Shown: positions 18,433-28,871, numbered from the stretch's first letter. The stretch is DNA of 64,000 nucleotides from Mesorhizobium erdmanii USDA 3471 (GCF_000472705.1 NZ_AXAE01000013.1:248001-312000), one strand, 5' to 3'. Numbers and translations are program-made. The notes: a model not told the origin generated them from the letters alone.

Positions 18433-19473
18433 TCAGGTCGACTGCCGGGCAAACAGCAGCCGTCTTCGGACCCTGTCCCACAGGGCCACCAGCCCATCCG
18501 GTTCGAGGATCAGAAACAGGATGATCAGCGCGCCGAGCACGATGCGCTGGCTCATGTCGAGCACGCCGGAATCGAAGACATCGCCGAGCAGGAAGCCACC
18601 GAGGCGCGACAGCGCGAGCGGAAAGACGACGATCAGGGCCGCGCCGAAGAAGGCGCCGCGGATCGACGCCAGGCCGCCGATGATGACGATGAACAGGATC
18701 TGGAACGAGCGGTCGAGGTCGAAGCCGTCCGGCTCGACGGTCCTCAGATAAGCGAAGGCCCAGATGACGCCGGCGACCCCGATGATGAAGGACGAGATGG
18801 CGAAGGCCAAAAGCTTGGTCTTCAGCACCGGTATGCCGATGATGCGCGCGGCCGTCTCATTGTCGCGGATGGCGATGAAGTTGCGGCCCGTTTGCGAAGA
18901 GACCAGCCGGTAGGCGAGGAAGGTGAGGATGCTGACGACGGTCAGCGCGAAGAGATAGCGGCCGACGGCACCGTCGAGAGCAAAGCCTGCAATCGACAGC
19001 CTTGGCGCGTCGATGACGCCGGAGGCGGAGTTGTTGGAGAACCAGCTGAACTTGGTCAGCGCCCATTGCACGAAGAACTGGGCGGCGAGCGTCGAGACGG
19101 CGAGGTAGAAGCCTCTCAGCCGCAGGCTGGGCAGGCCGAAGACGATGCCGATGGCGGCGGCGACGAAGCCGGCGAGCACGATGGAGCCGACCAGCGGCAG
19201 CCCTTCGACGCGCAGGTTGAAATTATAGGCGGCGAAGGCGCCGGCGGCCATGAAGGCGGCACTGCCCAGCGAGACCTGGCCGGCATAGCCGGTCAGGATG
19301 TTCAGGCCGACGCCGGCGAGGCCGAGCGCCAGGAAAGGCAAGAGGATGGCCTCGAAGAGATAGCTCGAGCCGATCAGCGGCACGACGCCATAGGCGAAAG
19401 CGAGCAACAGAACGGGCGCGATCCATTTCGGCAGCACCAGGGCGGGGGGGACGTCGCTGGTCATCGCGGTCAT
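18433..19473 (-). CDS. livM: ABC transporter permease, LivM type
   Basis: 346 residues with about nine to ten membrane segments. LivM marks are LTGYAGQVSLGSAAFMAAGA near residue 60, LRGFYLAVSTLA, and the cytoplasmic loop RDNETAARIIGIPVLKTKLLAF that contacts the ATPase. It forms the membrane channel with LivH, whose gene ends three bases before this start. Part of the sfnG-liv-sfnB-msuE transcript. Confidence 0.92.
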   Translation of the reverse strand: MTAMTSDVPPALVLPKWIAPVLLLAFAYGVVPLIGSSYLFEAILLPFLALGLAGVGLNILTGYAGQVSLGSAAFMAAGAFAAYNFNLRVEGLPLVGSIVLAGFVAAAIGIVFGLPSLRLRGFYLAVSTLAAQFFVQWALTKFSWFSNNSASGVIDAPRLSIAGFALDGAVGRYLFALTVVSILTFLAYRLVSSQTGRNFIAIRDNETAARIIGIPVLKTKLLAFAISSFIIGVAGVIWAFAYLRTVEPDGFDLDRSFQILFIVIIGGLASIRGAFFGAALIVVFPLALSRLGGFLLGDVFDSGVLDMSQRIVLGALIILFLILEPDGLVALWDRVRRRLLFARQST

Positions 19474-19476
19474 GGC

Positions 19477-20376
19477 TCAGACCCTTTCCACGAGCTTCTG
19501 GCCGAACAGGCCCGAGGGACGGATCAGGAGGAAAACCAGCGCGACGACATAGGCGAACCAGCTCTCGATGCCGCCGCCGAAATAGTCGCCGATATAGACC
19601 TCGGCGAGCTTCTCGCTGGCGCCGATCAACAGCCCGCCGACGATGGCGCCGAGGATGGAATCGAAGCCGCCGAGCACCAGCACAGGCAGCGCCTTGAGCA
19701 CCACCAGCGAGAGCGAGAACTGGACGCCGAGGCGCGCGCCCCACAGCAGCCCGGCGACCAGCGCGACGAGGCCGGCCGCGGCCCAGACCGTCGACCAGAT
19801 CAGCGGCAATCGCAGACCGACCGCCAAGGCCGCGAACTGGTCGTCGGCGACGGCGCGGAAGGAGAGGCCGATACGGGTGTAGCGGAAGAACAGCGAGAGC
19901 AGCAGAACCATGGCGGCGGCGGCGACGGCGGCGAAGATGTCGAACTGACTGATCAGCACGCCGCCGACTTCCAGCGGCACGTCCTCGATGCCGAGGTCGA
20001 GGCCATGGACCTGCGTGCCCCAGATAAGCTGGGCGGCGCCCTCGATGATGTAGGAGAGGCCGAGCGTCGCCATGAACAAAGTGATCGGCGGCTTGTTGGT
20101 CAGCGGCCGCAGCACCGTGCGCTCGATGGCGATGCCGATCGCCACCATGATGGCGAAGGTGGCCACCAATGCCAGGGCGAAGGGAACGCCACGCTCGACC
20201 AGGCTGACGAAGGTGAGCGCGGCGAACAGCAGCAGCGCGCCTTGCGCGAAATTCAGCACGCCCGAGGTCTTGTAGATCAGCACGAAGCCGATCGCGACCA
20301 GCGAATACATGACGCCGGAGAGCAGGCCGCCGACGAGCACTTCGATGAAGAACTGGTAGTCGAAATCGGTGATCAT
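19477..20376 (-). CDS. livH: ABC transporter permease, LivH type
   Basis: 299 residues, about eight membrane segments. LivH marks are LLSGVMYSLVAIGFVLIYKT at the start, SGVLNFAQGALLLFAAL, and RAVADDQFAALAVGL in the coupling loop. Partner of LivM. Its start overlaps the livG stop by four bases, so the two are translationally coupled. Confidence 0.92.
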   Translation of the reverse strand: MITDFDYQFFIEVLVGGLLSGVMYSLVAIGFVLIYKTSGVLNFAQGALLLFAALTFVSLVERGVPFALALVATFAIMVAIGIAIERTVLRPLTNKPPITLFMATLGLSYIIEGAAQLIWGTQVHGLDLGIEDVPLEVGGVLISQFDIFAAVAAAAMVLLLSLFFRYTRIGLSFRAVADDQFAALAVGLRLPLIWSTVWAAAGLVALVAGLLWGARLGVQFSLSLVVLKALPVLVLGGFDSILGAIVGGLLIGASEKLAEVYIGDYFGGGIESWFAYVVALVFLLIRPSGLFGQKLVERV

Positions 20377-21332
20377 ATGCCTGCCCTTCCTTCATTGACG
20401 GAGAGGGCCTCATCGTTGGAGGCGACGCCGAGATAGGCGTCGATGACGCGCTGGTCGTTGCGGACTTCGTCGGGCGTGGCGTCGGCGATCTTGCGGCCGT
20501 AGTCGAGAACGGCGATGCAGTCGGACAGGCCCATGACGACGCCGACATCGTGCTCGATCAGCACCACGGTGGTGGCAAAGCGGTCGCGCGCGGCGCGCAC
20601 GAAGGCAGCCATCTCGCTCTTCTCGCCTGCGGTCATGCCGGCCATCGGCTCGTCGAGCAGAAGCAGGCGCGGTTGCGCGACCAAAGCGCGGGCCAGTTCG
20701 ACCCTCTTCTGGAGCCCGTAGGGCAAGGTGCCTACGAGACGATGGCGGATGGCGGTCAGGTCGAGGAATTCGAGGATCTGGTCGGCGCGGCTGAGAAAAT
20801 CGCGCTGTTCGCCGCGCGAGCGGCCGATGCCGAGCAGCTGGCCGGCGAAATTGGAGCGGACCTTGTAGGCAAGGCCCGAGGCGACATTATCGAGGACGCT
20901 GAGGCCCTTGAACAGCGCAAGGTTCTGGAACGTCCTGGCGACGCCGAGATGCGCCAGGCGCTGTGTCGGCACCTGGGCGTAGCTCGCGCCATCGAGCCTG
21001 ACATGGCCACGGTCCGCACGGTAGACGCCGCTGATCACATTGATCAGCGAGCTCTTCCCGGCGCCATTCGGCCCGATGATAGCCCTGATCTCGCCGGGAC
21101 GAACCGAGAGGTCGATCTCAGCCAGCGCCACGACGCCGCCGAAAGACAGGCCGATGCCCTGCAGCGAGAGCAGCGGCGCGGCGGCGTCCGCGGCCGGCAC
21201 CGCCGTCGTGCGGTCTTCCGGTTGCGCTTCGACCCGCAGGCTTGCAGGCAGACCGCGCGCGAACACCTCCGGCGCATAGACCGAGGCCTCCATCACTCCC
21301 AAGGCATAACTGGCCAATGGCATTTCCATCAT
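20373..21332 (-). CDS. livG: ABC transporter ATP-binding protein, LivG type
   Basis: 319 residues. Walker A is GPNGAGKSS near residue 89, Walker B LLLLDEPMAGMT, and the LivG-typical VLIEHDVGVVMGLSD near the C-terminus. The first 50-odd residues before LLSLQGIGLSFGG are an extension not usual in LivG, whose members start close to that motif; an internal start is possible (Met14 has GGGAG, but only two bases away). It follows sfnG after 112 bases that contain a perfect ten-base hairpin, and overlaps livH. Confidence 0.9.
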   Translation of the reverse strand: MMEMPLASYALGVMEASVYAPEVFARGLPASLRVEAQPEDRTTAVPAADAAAPLLSLQGIGLSFGGVVALAEIDLSVRPGEIRAIIGPNGAGKSSLINVISGVYRADRGHVRLDGASYAQVPTQRLAHLGVARTFQNLALFKGLSVLDNVASGLAYKVRSNFAGQLLGIGRSRGEQRDFLSRADQILEFLDLTAIRHRLVGTLPYGLQKRVELARALVAQPRLLLLDEPMAGMTAGEKSEMAAFVRAARDRFATTVVLIEHDVGVVMGLSDCIAVLDYGRKIADATPDEVRNDQRVIDAYLGVASNDEALSVNEGRAGI

Positions 21333-21406
21333 CCCCGACCGCGCCGGCAGGCGCGCAAAGCCTCATCGCCGCCCGAGGGTTCGAGCGTCGGTCATGCGTT
21401 GATGCG

Positions 21407-21430
21407 CTGGCCGGACTTCTGTCCGGCCAG
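21407..21430 (-). promoter_or_regulatory. Intercistronic hairpin between sfnG and livG
   Basis: Perfect arms CTGGCCGGAC (21407-21416) and GTCCGGCCAG (21421-21430) around a four-base loop, 14 bases past the sfnG stop, with no T-run. It could act as a partial terminator or mRNA stabiliser that sets monooxygenase against transporter levels. Confidence 0.5.
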
Positions 21431-21444
21431 TTCGTCCGGTTGAG

Positions 21445-22548
21445 CTATTCCGCAGCCAGTGAAGCCGCCTGCTCGGCGTCCTCCAGCTCGCGAACGAGCG
21501 GGATAACGTGCTTGCCGAAATATTCGACCTCTTCCTGGAAGTGCAGGAAGCCGAGCAGGATGAGATCGGCGCCGACGCGCTTCAGATCGACGATGCGCTC
21601 GGCGACCTGCCTCGGCGTGCCGATCAGGTTCGAACGGAAGCCATCATTGTACTGGACCAGGTCGTCGAAGGAGGATTTCGCCCAGTTACCCTCGCCTTCC
21701 GGCGAGGCCTTGCCGGCATTCTTGACCTCGTGGCCGAAAGCGTTGACGGCTTCGGGATTGGCCTTGGCGATGATTTCGGCAAGCACCGTCTTGGCCTCGT
21801 CCTCCGTCTCGCGGACGATGGCGAAGGCATTGACGCCGACCTTGACGGAATGGCCGTTGGCCGTCGCCTTGGCCCTGATGTCGTCGACCTGCTTGGCGAT
21901 TTCCGCTGGCGTGTTGCCGTTGGTGAAGTACCAGTCCGAGACGCGCGAGGCCATGTCGCGCGCCGCACGCGACGAGCCACCCTGGAAGATTTCCGGCAGC
22001 GGCTGTGGCGGCTTCGGCTTCAAGGAGTATTCGTTGAAGCGGTAGAAATCGCCGCGGAAGGTGAAGCTGTCTTCAGTCCAAATTCCACGCAGCGCCTGGA
22101 TGAATTCCTCCGACCGGCGGTAGCGCTCGTCATGGTCGAGCCAATGCTCGCCGATGGCGTGAAACTCGCCGCGGAACCAGCCGGAGACGAGGTTGATGGC
22201 GACGCGGCCATTGGTCAGATAGCTGATGGTGGCAAGCTGCTTGGCCGCCAGCGCCGGATTCCATGGGCCCGGCAGGATCGCAGCGATGACCTTGAGCGTC
22301 GTGGTGGCGGCCAGCAGATCATGGCTGAACGCCACGGATTCATGCTGTTCGTCGGCGCCGTAGCCGGCGGTGAAACGGATCTGGCTCAGCGCATAGTCGA
22401 AGCCGGCCTTCTCTGCGATCTGCGCCAGCTTGCGGTTGTATTCGGCCGAATGGCTGGTGCGCTGTTCGATGTTGGAAATCACCAGGCCACCCGAAACATT
22501 GGGCACCCAGTAGGCGAACTTGACCGCGTCGGTTCCTGCGTGTGCCAT
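21445..22548 (-). CDS. sfnG: FMNH2-dependent dimethyl sulfone monooxygenase
   Basis: 367 residues of the luciferase-like (LLM) flavin monooxygenases, matching SfnG, which turns dimethyl sulfone into methanesulfinate and formaldehyde with FMNH2 and oxygen. SfnG-like features: KFAYWVPNVSGGLVISNIEQ at residues 10-29, RFTAGYGADEQHESVAFSHD, LVSGWFRGEFHAIGEHWLDH and EIFQGGSSRAARDMA. First gene of the transporter operon, preceded by a 164-base AT-rich gap that probably holds its promoter. Reduced flavin would come from MsuE at the operon's end. Confidence 0.92.
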   Translation of the reverse strand: MAHAGTDAVKFAYWVPNVSGGLVISNIEQRTSHSAEYNRKLAQIAEKAGFDYALSQIRFTAGYGADEQHESVAFSHDLLAATTTLKVIAAILPGPWNPALAAKQLATISYLTNGRVAINLVSGWFRGEFHAIGEHWLDHDERYRRSEEFIQALRGIWTEDSFTFRGDFYRFNEYSLKPKPPQPLPEIFQGGSSRAARDMASRVSDWYFTNGNTPAEIAKQVDDIRAKATANGHSVKVGVNAFAIVRETEDEAKTVLAEIIAKANPEAVNAFGHEVKNAGKASPEGEGNWAKSSFDDLVQYNDGFRSNLIGTPRQVAERIVDLKRVGADLILLGFLHFQEEVEYFGKHVIPLVRELEDAEQAASLAAE

Positions 22549-22626
22549 GAACTCACTCTCCCATTCAGGCTGTTGGATTGCCCCGGCCGCAGCCGGGTGT
22601 CGCCAATATTTATTATGTTTATGGAT

Positions 22627-22638
22627 TTTATATACAAA
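22627..22638. promoter_or_regulatory. Candidate FCD-GntR operator before sfnG
   Basis: TTTATATACAAA is symmetric at 10 of 12 positions and lies in the AT-rich gap 79 bases before the sfnG start. FCD-type GntR proteins often bind short palindromes close to TTGTATACAA. Assignment to the GntR gene at 25641 is inference. Confidence 0.35.
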
Positions 22639-22712
22639 GGTGGATTTTCCGTTTTTGGCACTCTTTCAGAACGGAAATACCAATTTTGAGCGACCAGACC
22701 GGCTCGCGGTTA

Positions 22713-24152
22713 TCAGTGGTGTCCAGCGTCGCCGCCGGCCGCCGGAACCGTTTCGAACATCTTGGCGACCTCGGCCGCGACCGACTGGGCGTGACGGGCG
22801 ACCTCCGGCAGGCCCATCAGTTCGCCAAAGGTGCCGCGCGCCAACGGGCCGGCGACCAGCAGCGTCGCCACCGGTTTGTCGTCGCGGCCGATAGCGCGGC
22901 TGTCGAGGCTGGTTTCGATGCCAAGCCTGTAGGCATCGGCCCTGATCAGGCCGGCCCCGGCCAGGGAGCGCAGCGCCGGGTTGGACTGCAGCGCCTGTCC
23001 GTGGGCAGGGCCGGTCGTGTTGAAGACAGCGTCGAAGCGCATCGTCTCGATCGCTGTGCGGCCGCGCCGCTGGAAGCTGACGGCCAGGCCGTCATCCTCA
23101 TCGTTCGAAGCGACAAGCCTGGCGGCGATGGTGTCGAATGTGCCAGCCGCCTGGCGGCGGTCGAGCACCTCGGCGACCTGCGGCGCGATCCTGAAGCGAT
23201 GTACATCCCAGAAGACGCGCAGATGGCGGACCAGCCTTGCCCGCTCGCGCGGCGCAAGGGCGGCCCACAGCACCGTCCCCTGCGAGCGAAGCTGGTCGAA
23301 CACCGACTGCCAGTTGGCACCGGCATCCCGTGCCGCCGCCAGCGTGGCGCGGATGGTCCTCAGCAGTCCAAGCGCCGTCGTGGCAGGCGCCGAGGCAAAG
23401 TCGCCGAAAGGCTCGCCCCTCACGTCGGGATGGCCGCGCGAGCGCAAACCGCGCCGCGACAGCGCCAGGATGCGGCCGCGATGGCCACGGCGATCGAGTT
23501 CGGCGACCATGTCGGCCGAAGTCAGCCCCGAGCCGACGATCAGCACCGAAGCGTCCGGCCCGATCCCGGCAAGCGCCGATGCGGCGTAGGGGTCGGCGAC
23601 GAAGCCCGGCGCTTCCGTCAGCGAGGCCAGCGCGTCGGGAATTCCCGGCTGAGGATGCGTCGCCGCCAGCACGACGATGTCGGCACTGACCGGCCCGGCG
23701 GACGTATGCACTGTCCAGCCGGCGCCATCGGGATCCCGCAAGATCCGCGTGGCCTGGCCTTTGACGTGACGGACAGCGCCGGAGTTGAGATAGGGCGTGA
23801 GTTGCTCGGCTACGTAGCGGCCGAAGACGCGCCGGCGCGGAAACACATCGCCGTTTTTCCACAGCGCATCGGTATCGCGTTCTATTTCGCCGCTGGCGGC
23901 CAACCAGCGCGCGAAATGCTGCGCATCGTCAGGCGCCATGCTCATCCTGACTGCCGGGACATTGACCCGGTGCGACGGCTCCTCGCTGGAATAAGCGAGA
24001 CCACCGCCGATCGCCTGGCGCGGCTCGATCACGCAGATCGACACGCTTTCCGGCCAATGTGCCCGCGCCAGATGCCAGGCCACCGCGGCGCCGGAAAAGC
24101 CGCCGCCGATGATGGCGACGCGCGAGCGGCGGGCCGGAGGCAGCGCGTTCAC
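22713..24152 (-). CDS. FAD/NAD(P)-binding protein (PF13454 type)
   Basis: 479 residues. Rossmann motif [20 protein letters not shown] at 12-31, [13 protein letters not shown] near 44-56, and a second nucleotide motif [14 protein letters not shown] about residue 202 resemble the FAD-NAD(P)-binding family related to YdhS and some N-hydroxylating monooxygenases. Function unknown. GTG 24152 overlaps the stop of the SsuD-like gene as GTGA, so the two are made together. In an organosulfur setting it could be another oxygenase or a flavin-using reductase; nothing in the sequence decides. Confidence 0.75.
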   Translation of the reverse strand: MNALPPARRSRVAIIGGGFSGAAVAWHLARAHWPESVSICVIEPRQAIGGGLAYSSEEPSHRVNVPAVRMSMAPDDAQHFARWLAASGEIERDTDALWKNGDVFPRRRVFGRYVAEQLTPYLNSGAVRHVKGQATRILRDPDGAGWTVHTSAGPVSADIVVLAATHPQPGIPDALASLTEAPGFVADPYAASALAGIGPDASVLIVGSGLTSADMVAELDRRGHRGRILALSRRGLRSRGHPDVRGEPFGDFASAPATTALGLLRTIRATLAAARDAGANWQSVFDQLRSQGTVLWAALAPRERARLVRHLRVFWDVHRFRIAPQVAEVLDRRQAAGTFDTIAARLVASNDEDDGLAVSFQRRGRTAIETMRFDAVFNTTGPAHGQALQSNPALRSLAGAGLIRADAYRLGIETSLDSRAIGRDDKPVATLLVAGPLARGTFGELMGLPEVARHAQSVAAEVAKMFETVPAAGGDAGHH

Positions 24153-25321
24153 GAGGCGCTGGCGAGCGATTTCGGCCGGTGGTCGCCGGCGATGGTCTCG
24201 CCGAACGGCCCGGTATTGACCGACGTGCCGGCGGCCTTGACCGGATGGTCGGTCGGCAGTTTCGGCAGCACCAGTTCGCCGAAACGATAGGCTTCTTCCA
24301 GATGCGGGTAGCCGGACAGGATGAAGGTGTCGATGCCGAGACGCCGGTATTCGTCGATGCGTTCGGCAACCGTGTCGGGGTCGCCGACGAGGGCCGTGCC
24401 GGCGCCGCCGCGCACCAGGCCGACGCCGGCCCAGAGGTTGGGCGCGATCTCGAGCTTGTCGCGACGGCCGCCATGCAGCGCGCTCATCCGCGCCTGGCCG
24501 ACCGAATCCATGCGGGCAAACACCTTCTGCGCCGAGGCGATCGTCGCATCGTCCAGCCGGCTGATCAGGCTGTCGGCCGCCGCCCAGGCCTGCTCGGTCG
24601 TTTCGCGCGCGATGACATGCAGCCGAATGCCGAAGGAGAGCTTGCGGCCGGCCTTTTCGGCCAGTTCACGCACGGCGTCGAGCTTGCGTTCGACATCGGC
24701 TGGAGGCTCGCCCCAGGTCAGGTATTTGTCGATCTCCTGCGCTGCCACCACCGATCCGGCATCCGACGAGCCACCGAAATAGAGCGGCGGATAGGGCGTC
24801 TGCACTGGCGGGAACAGCAGCCTGCCGTCCTCGATGCGGAAATGCTTGCCCAGGTGCTCGACCGTCTCGCCGCTCAGCACGCGCTTGTAGATCCGAAGGA
24901 ATTCCTGAGTCACCTCGTAACGCTCGGCATGCGAGAGGAAGATGCCGTCGCCCTTGTTCTCCAGCGGATCGCCGCCGGTGACGACATTGATCAGCAGTCG
25001 GCCATTGGAGATGCGGTCGAGCGTAGCGGTCATGCGCGCGGCGAGCGTCGGCGACTGCAGGCCGGGCCGCACGGCGACGAGGAACCGCAGCCGCTCGGTC
25101 AGCGGCGCCAGCGCCGAGGCTATTACCCAGGAATCCTCGCAGGCGCGGCCGGTCGGCAACAGGACGCCGTAATAGCCCAGCGTATCGGCGGCCCTGGCTA
25201 CCTGTGTCAGATAGGGCAGGTCGACGGCCCGGCCGCCTTCAGTCGTGCCGAGATAACGGCTGTCGCCATGCGTCGGCAGAAACCAGAGAACCTTGATGCG
25301 GTCGGGAATGTCTTTTGTCAC
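24149..25321 (-). CDS. ssuD: FMNH2-dependent alkanesulfonate monooxygenase
   Basis: 390 residues, LLM fold. SsuD/MsuD hallmarks are [20 protein letters not shown] at residues 10-29, [15 protein letters not shown] near 53-67, NVVTGGDP, and [10 protein letters not shown]. It releases sulfite from an alkanesulfonate (here perhaps methanesulfonate) with FMNH2. GTG 25321 has GGGAGG six bases upstream. SsuD and MsuD cannot be told apart by eye. The usual ssuABC transporter genes are absent; a HAAT-type transporter stands nearby instead. It faces away from the GntR gene. Confidence 0.88.
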   Translation of the reverse strand: MTKDIPDRIKVLWFLPTHGDSRYLGTTEGGRAVDLPYLTQVARAADTLGYYGVLLPTGRACEDSWVIASALAPLTERLRFLVAVRPGLQSPTLAARMTATLDRISNGRLLINVVTGGDPLENKGDGIFLSHAERYEVTQEFLRIYKRVLSGETVEHLGKHFRIEDGRLLFPPVQTPYPPLYFGGSSDAGSVVAAQEIDKYLTWGEPPADVERKLDAVRELAEKAGRKLSFGIRLHVIARETTEQAWAAADSLISRLDDATIASAQKVFARMDSVGQARMSALHGGRRDKLEIAPNLWAGVGLVRGGAGTALVGDPDTVAERIDEYRRLGIDTFILSGYPHLEEAYRFGELVLPKLPTDHPVKAAGTSVNTGPFGETIAGDHRPKSLASAS

Positions 25322-25640
25322 GGCTGGCCTCCCGCAATTCGGCGGCGGCCTGTGCCTGAGGGAGTTGAAAGCGGGCGCAGAGGGGCGGGCATGGCGGAGT
25401 CCTGTCCGGGAAAACCAGATCGCCCGCGCATCTTTGCTTATTCTATAAAATCTGTAGAGTTAGTTTATTCCAAATCCACTGCTGGAATTGGAAATTCTCT
25501 GCGACTCGCACGGGCAGCGGCATCGGTCGCTGGTCCTTGGCCGCCTTGCCGAGTTCGTCAGCACCGTTCGCATCGGGTGCATTACAATTACATTCCAATA
25601 TAATCCGGCTAATTCCGGTGAACGAAGACGTGGGCTTGCC
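25322..25640. other. Divergent promoter region, ssuD-like / gntR
   Basis: 319 bases with no gene. The central part (about 25430-25500) is much more AT-rich than its surroundings and holds the imperfect palindrome 25442-25458 and the inverted pair ATTCCA (25467-25472) / TGGAAT (25483-25488). A second AT-rich patch at 25580-25612 lies close to the gntR start. These are probably the two divergent promoters and their control sites. Confidence 0.5.
25442..25458. promoter_or_regulatory. Candidate operator before the ssuD-like gene
   Basis: TCTATAAAATCTGTAGA has complementary TCTA/TAGA ends. Its reverse complement shares GATTTTATA with the region before sfnG (22624-22638). It could be a control site common to both sulfur transcripts; symmetry is weak. 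Confidence 0.3.
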
Positions 25641-26315
25641 ATGGACTTGGATCCTTCGACGCTCAATAGGGCGCTTCCGTTGCGCGATCAGATTTACCAC
25701 CAGATCCGCAACCTGATCGTCGTCGGGCATATGAAGCCAGGGGAAGTGATCAACGAGGTGGCGATCGCCGAAGCGCTCGGCGTCTCACGCACACCGGTGC
25801 GCGAAGCGGTCAAGCGCATCAGCGACGAGGGTCTGGTCGATATCCTGGCGCAGACCGGCACCTATGTCGCCCCGATCAGCCGGGCCGATCTGGAAGAAGC
25901 CTATGTCATCCGCCGTGCTCTGGAGATGGAGAGCGCCAGGCGCGCGGCCGTCAAATTCACCCCGTCGGCCGGTGAACTCCTGGAGGACAATATGGCGGCG
26001 CACCAGCTCGCCATATCGCGCGGCCGATATGCCACCGCGATCCAGCTCGACGACGTCTTTCACCGCACCATCGCCGAGATCTGCGGCATGCCGATGATCT
26101 GGCGGGCCGTCGACATCTCCAAGGCTCAGATGGATCGGGGCCGATACCTCGTGATCCCGAAGCCCGGCTATGGCGAACAAACGATCGAGCAGCATCGGGC
26201 CATTCTCGACGCCCTGAAGCGTCACGACGCCGATGGCGCCGCGCAGGCGATGGAAACCCATCTCGAGACATCGTTGCGCAACACGCTCGAAGTCGCCGCC
26301 GAGCTTCTCGGCTGA
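25641..26315 (+). CDS. GntR family regulator, FCD subfamily
   Basis: 224 residues. The winged helix at about 12-75 contains the GntR pattern LRDQIYHQIRNLIVVGHMKP, then GVSRTPVREAVKRISDEGLV. The C-terminal all-helical FCD effector domain begins LEEAYVIRRALE near 85 and carries DDVFHRTI and the metal-site-like His in IEQHRAILDAL. ATG 25641 starts MDLDPSTL. Divergent from the ssuD-like operon, so the natural candidate for controlling the organosulfur genes. Pseudomonas instead uses sigma-54 SfnR with CysB, so this would be a different control plan. Confidence 0.9.
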   Translation: MDLDPSTLNRALPLRDQIYHQIRNLIVVGHMKPGEVINEVAIAEALGVSRTPVREAVKRISDEGLVDILAQTGTYVAPISRADLEEAYVIRRALEMESARRAAVKFTPSAGELLEDNMAAHQLAISRGRYATAIQLDDVFHRTIAEICGMPMIWRAVDISKAQMDRGRYLVIPKPGYGEQTIEQHRAILDALKRHDADGAAQAMETHLETSLRNTLEVAAELLG

Positions 26316-26346
26316 AGCCTTCGGCTCCGCCTACTCCGACCATCAT

Positions 26347-26387
26347 GGCAGCCCCTGGCCAGGGATGTAGCGGTGCTTGGGGCTGCC
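26347..26387. terminator. Hairpin between gntR and tRNA-Ala
   Basis: Perfect nine-base arms GGCAGCCCC (26347-26355) and GGGGCTGCC (26379-26387) with a 23-base loop that itself contains part of the palindrome CCCTGGCCAGGG. It lies between the converging gntR and tRNA genes and may stop or stabilise transcripts from either side; no T-run is present. Confidence 0.35.
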
Positions 26388-26460
26388 GCCTAAGCCGCCC
26401 GAGACGGCGCGGTGGTAGACCGAGCGACCCATTCACTGCAGTGCATGATGAGAGACTGTT

Positions 26461-26536
<76 letters not shown>

Positions 26537-26708
26537 ACTCCCGGCAGTCAGCCGGCGCCGTTTCCGGCGAAGAGATCAGCGCGGGTTGGAACACCGCGCC
26601 GTTAGTGCAGGCGGCTTCTAACCCCGCCTTTCCCAGATATCAAGCCTCGATAAAGGCTTTTTCTTCACAGGTCGCGAAAGCCGGCAAAAGCCTGCTCTCG
26701 CGAGCCGA

Positions 26709-27104
26709 TCAAACCTCGTCGTCGTCGTCGCCGACGCCGATCATGTCGGAGACGTCGTCATCTTCTTCCTCTTCGTCGGCGAGGAACGTGTCGTCCTCGT
26801 CGTCGCCGAGGTCGACGTCATCATCCTCGTCGTCGCCAAGATCGGGAAGGTCGTCGCCGCCCTTGGCCTCGTCATCGGCCTCTTCGAGCGAAACGACCTC
26901 GGCGCCTTCTTCGTCCTCTGCGTCCACTTCCTTCTCGGCCACTTCCTCGTCCTCCTCGACGGCGGCAATCTTGCCTTCATCGAAGTAGGAACGCGGATAG
27001 CTCTTGCCGGTATAGGGCGAGACGATCGGGTCCTTGTTCAGGTCGTAGAATTTTCGGCCCGTTTCTGGGTCGACACGCTTTGTGCCAAGTTCGGTTTTTG
27101 CCAC
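26709..27104 (-). CDS. FYDLN acid-domain protein (TIGR02300 family)
   Basis: 131 residues. The N-terminus AKTELGTKRVDPETGRKFYD and the stretch DLNKDPIVSPYTGKSYP are diagnostic of the FYDLN_acid family, found in alphaproteobacteria and of unknown function. The last 75 residues are a strongly acidic, low-complexity Asp/Glu tail. GTG 27104 is chosen because ACGAGG precedes it and family members start AKTELG; a longer frame lacks support. It is divergent from aroA with 206 bases between, the usual arrangement in this order of bacteria. Confidence 0.93.
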   Translation of the reverse strand: MAKTELGTKRVDPETGRKFYDLNKDPIVSPYTGKSYPRSYFDEGKIAAVEEDEEVAEKEVDAEDEEGAEVVSLEEADDEAKGGDDLPDLGDDEDDDVDLGDDEDDTFLADEEEEDDDVSDMIGVGDDDDEV

Positions 27105-27271
27105 GGCAAGCCTCGTGAATAAAAGAGTGGTCCCCTTAACCACAGTTTGCGGCGCTGTCAAAGCCAAAAGCCGGCGTCACAAAACCAAGTTCTGAAAGGC
27201 CTCGCGCCAAGTGACGACCATGGGGATGACCATTTCGCCTCGCCGTGATACGAGACCGCCGCAACAAATGA

Positions 27272-28669
<1,398 letters not shown>

Positions 28670-28711
28670 CGGGGCAATGAGCTTGAGCCGACCTGAGACG
28701 CTTGCGGGACA

Positions 28712-28871
28712 GCGCCCCCCTCTGTCCTGCCGGACATCTCCCCCACTAGGGGGGAGATCAGCCGTCATCGCGGCTTTCGCCAATCATCTACGCTGCAGGA
28801 TTGAGCGACGCTCCAAAGCTGCCAATCTCCCCCCTCGTGGGGGGGATGTCCGGCACGACAGAGGGGGGCGC
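28712..28871. repeat. Long inverted-repeat element between aroA and cmk
   Basis: Arms of 47 bases (28712-28758 and 28825-28871) are near-perfect reverse complements with about three or four mismatches, around a 66-base centre. Each arm also contains its own C-run/G-run hairpin (about CTCCCCC-ACTA-GGGGGGAG). As RNA it would fold into a very stable cruciform-like structure between the two coding regions. No coding content; probably a non-autonomous palindromic repeat of this genus. Confidence 0.8.

Noticed and set aside
16167..21332. Ordinary leucine/isoleucine/valine transporter
   Set aside because: The fold is that of a HAAT importer, but it is embedded between organosulfur genes and its binding protein is unusually long, so an amino-acid cargo is not assumed.
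26605..26988. Serine-rich open frame opposite the FYDLN protein
   Set aside because: It is the complement of the Asp/Glu-rich tail (GAC/GAG read as TCx codons) and has no ribosome site or family.
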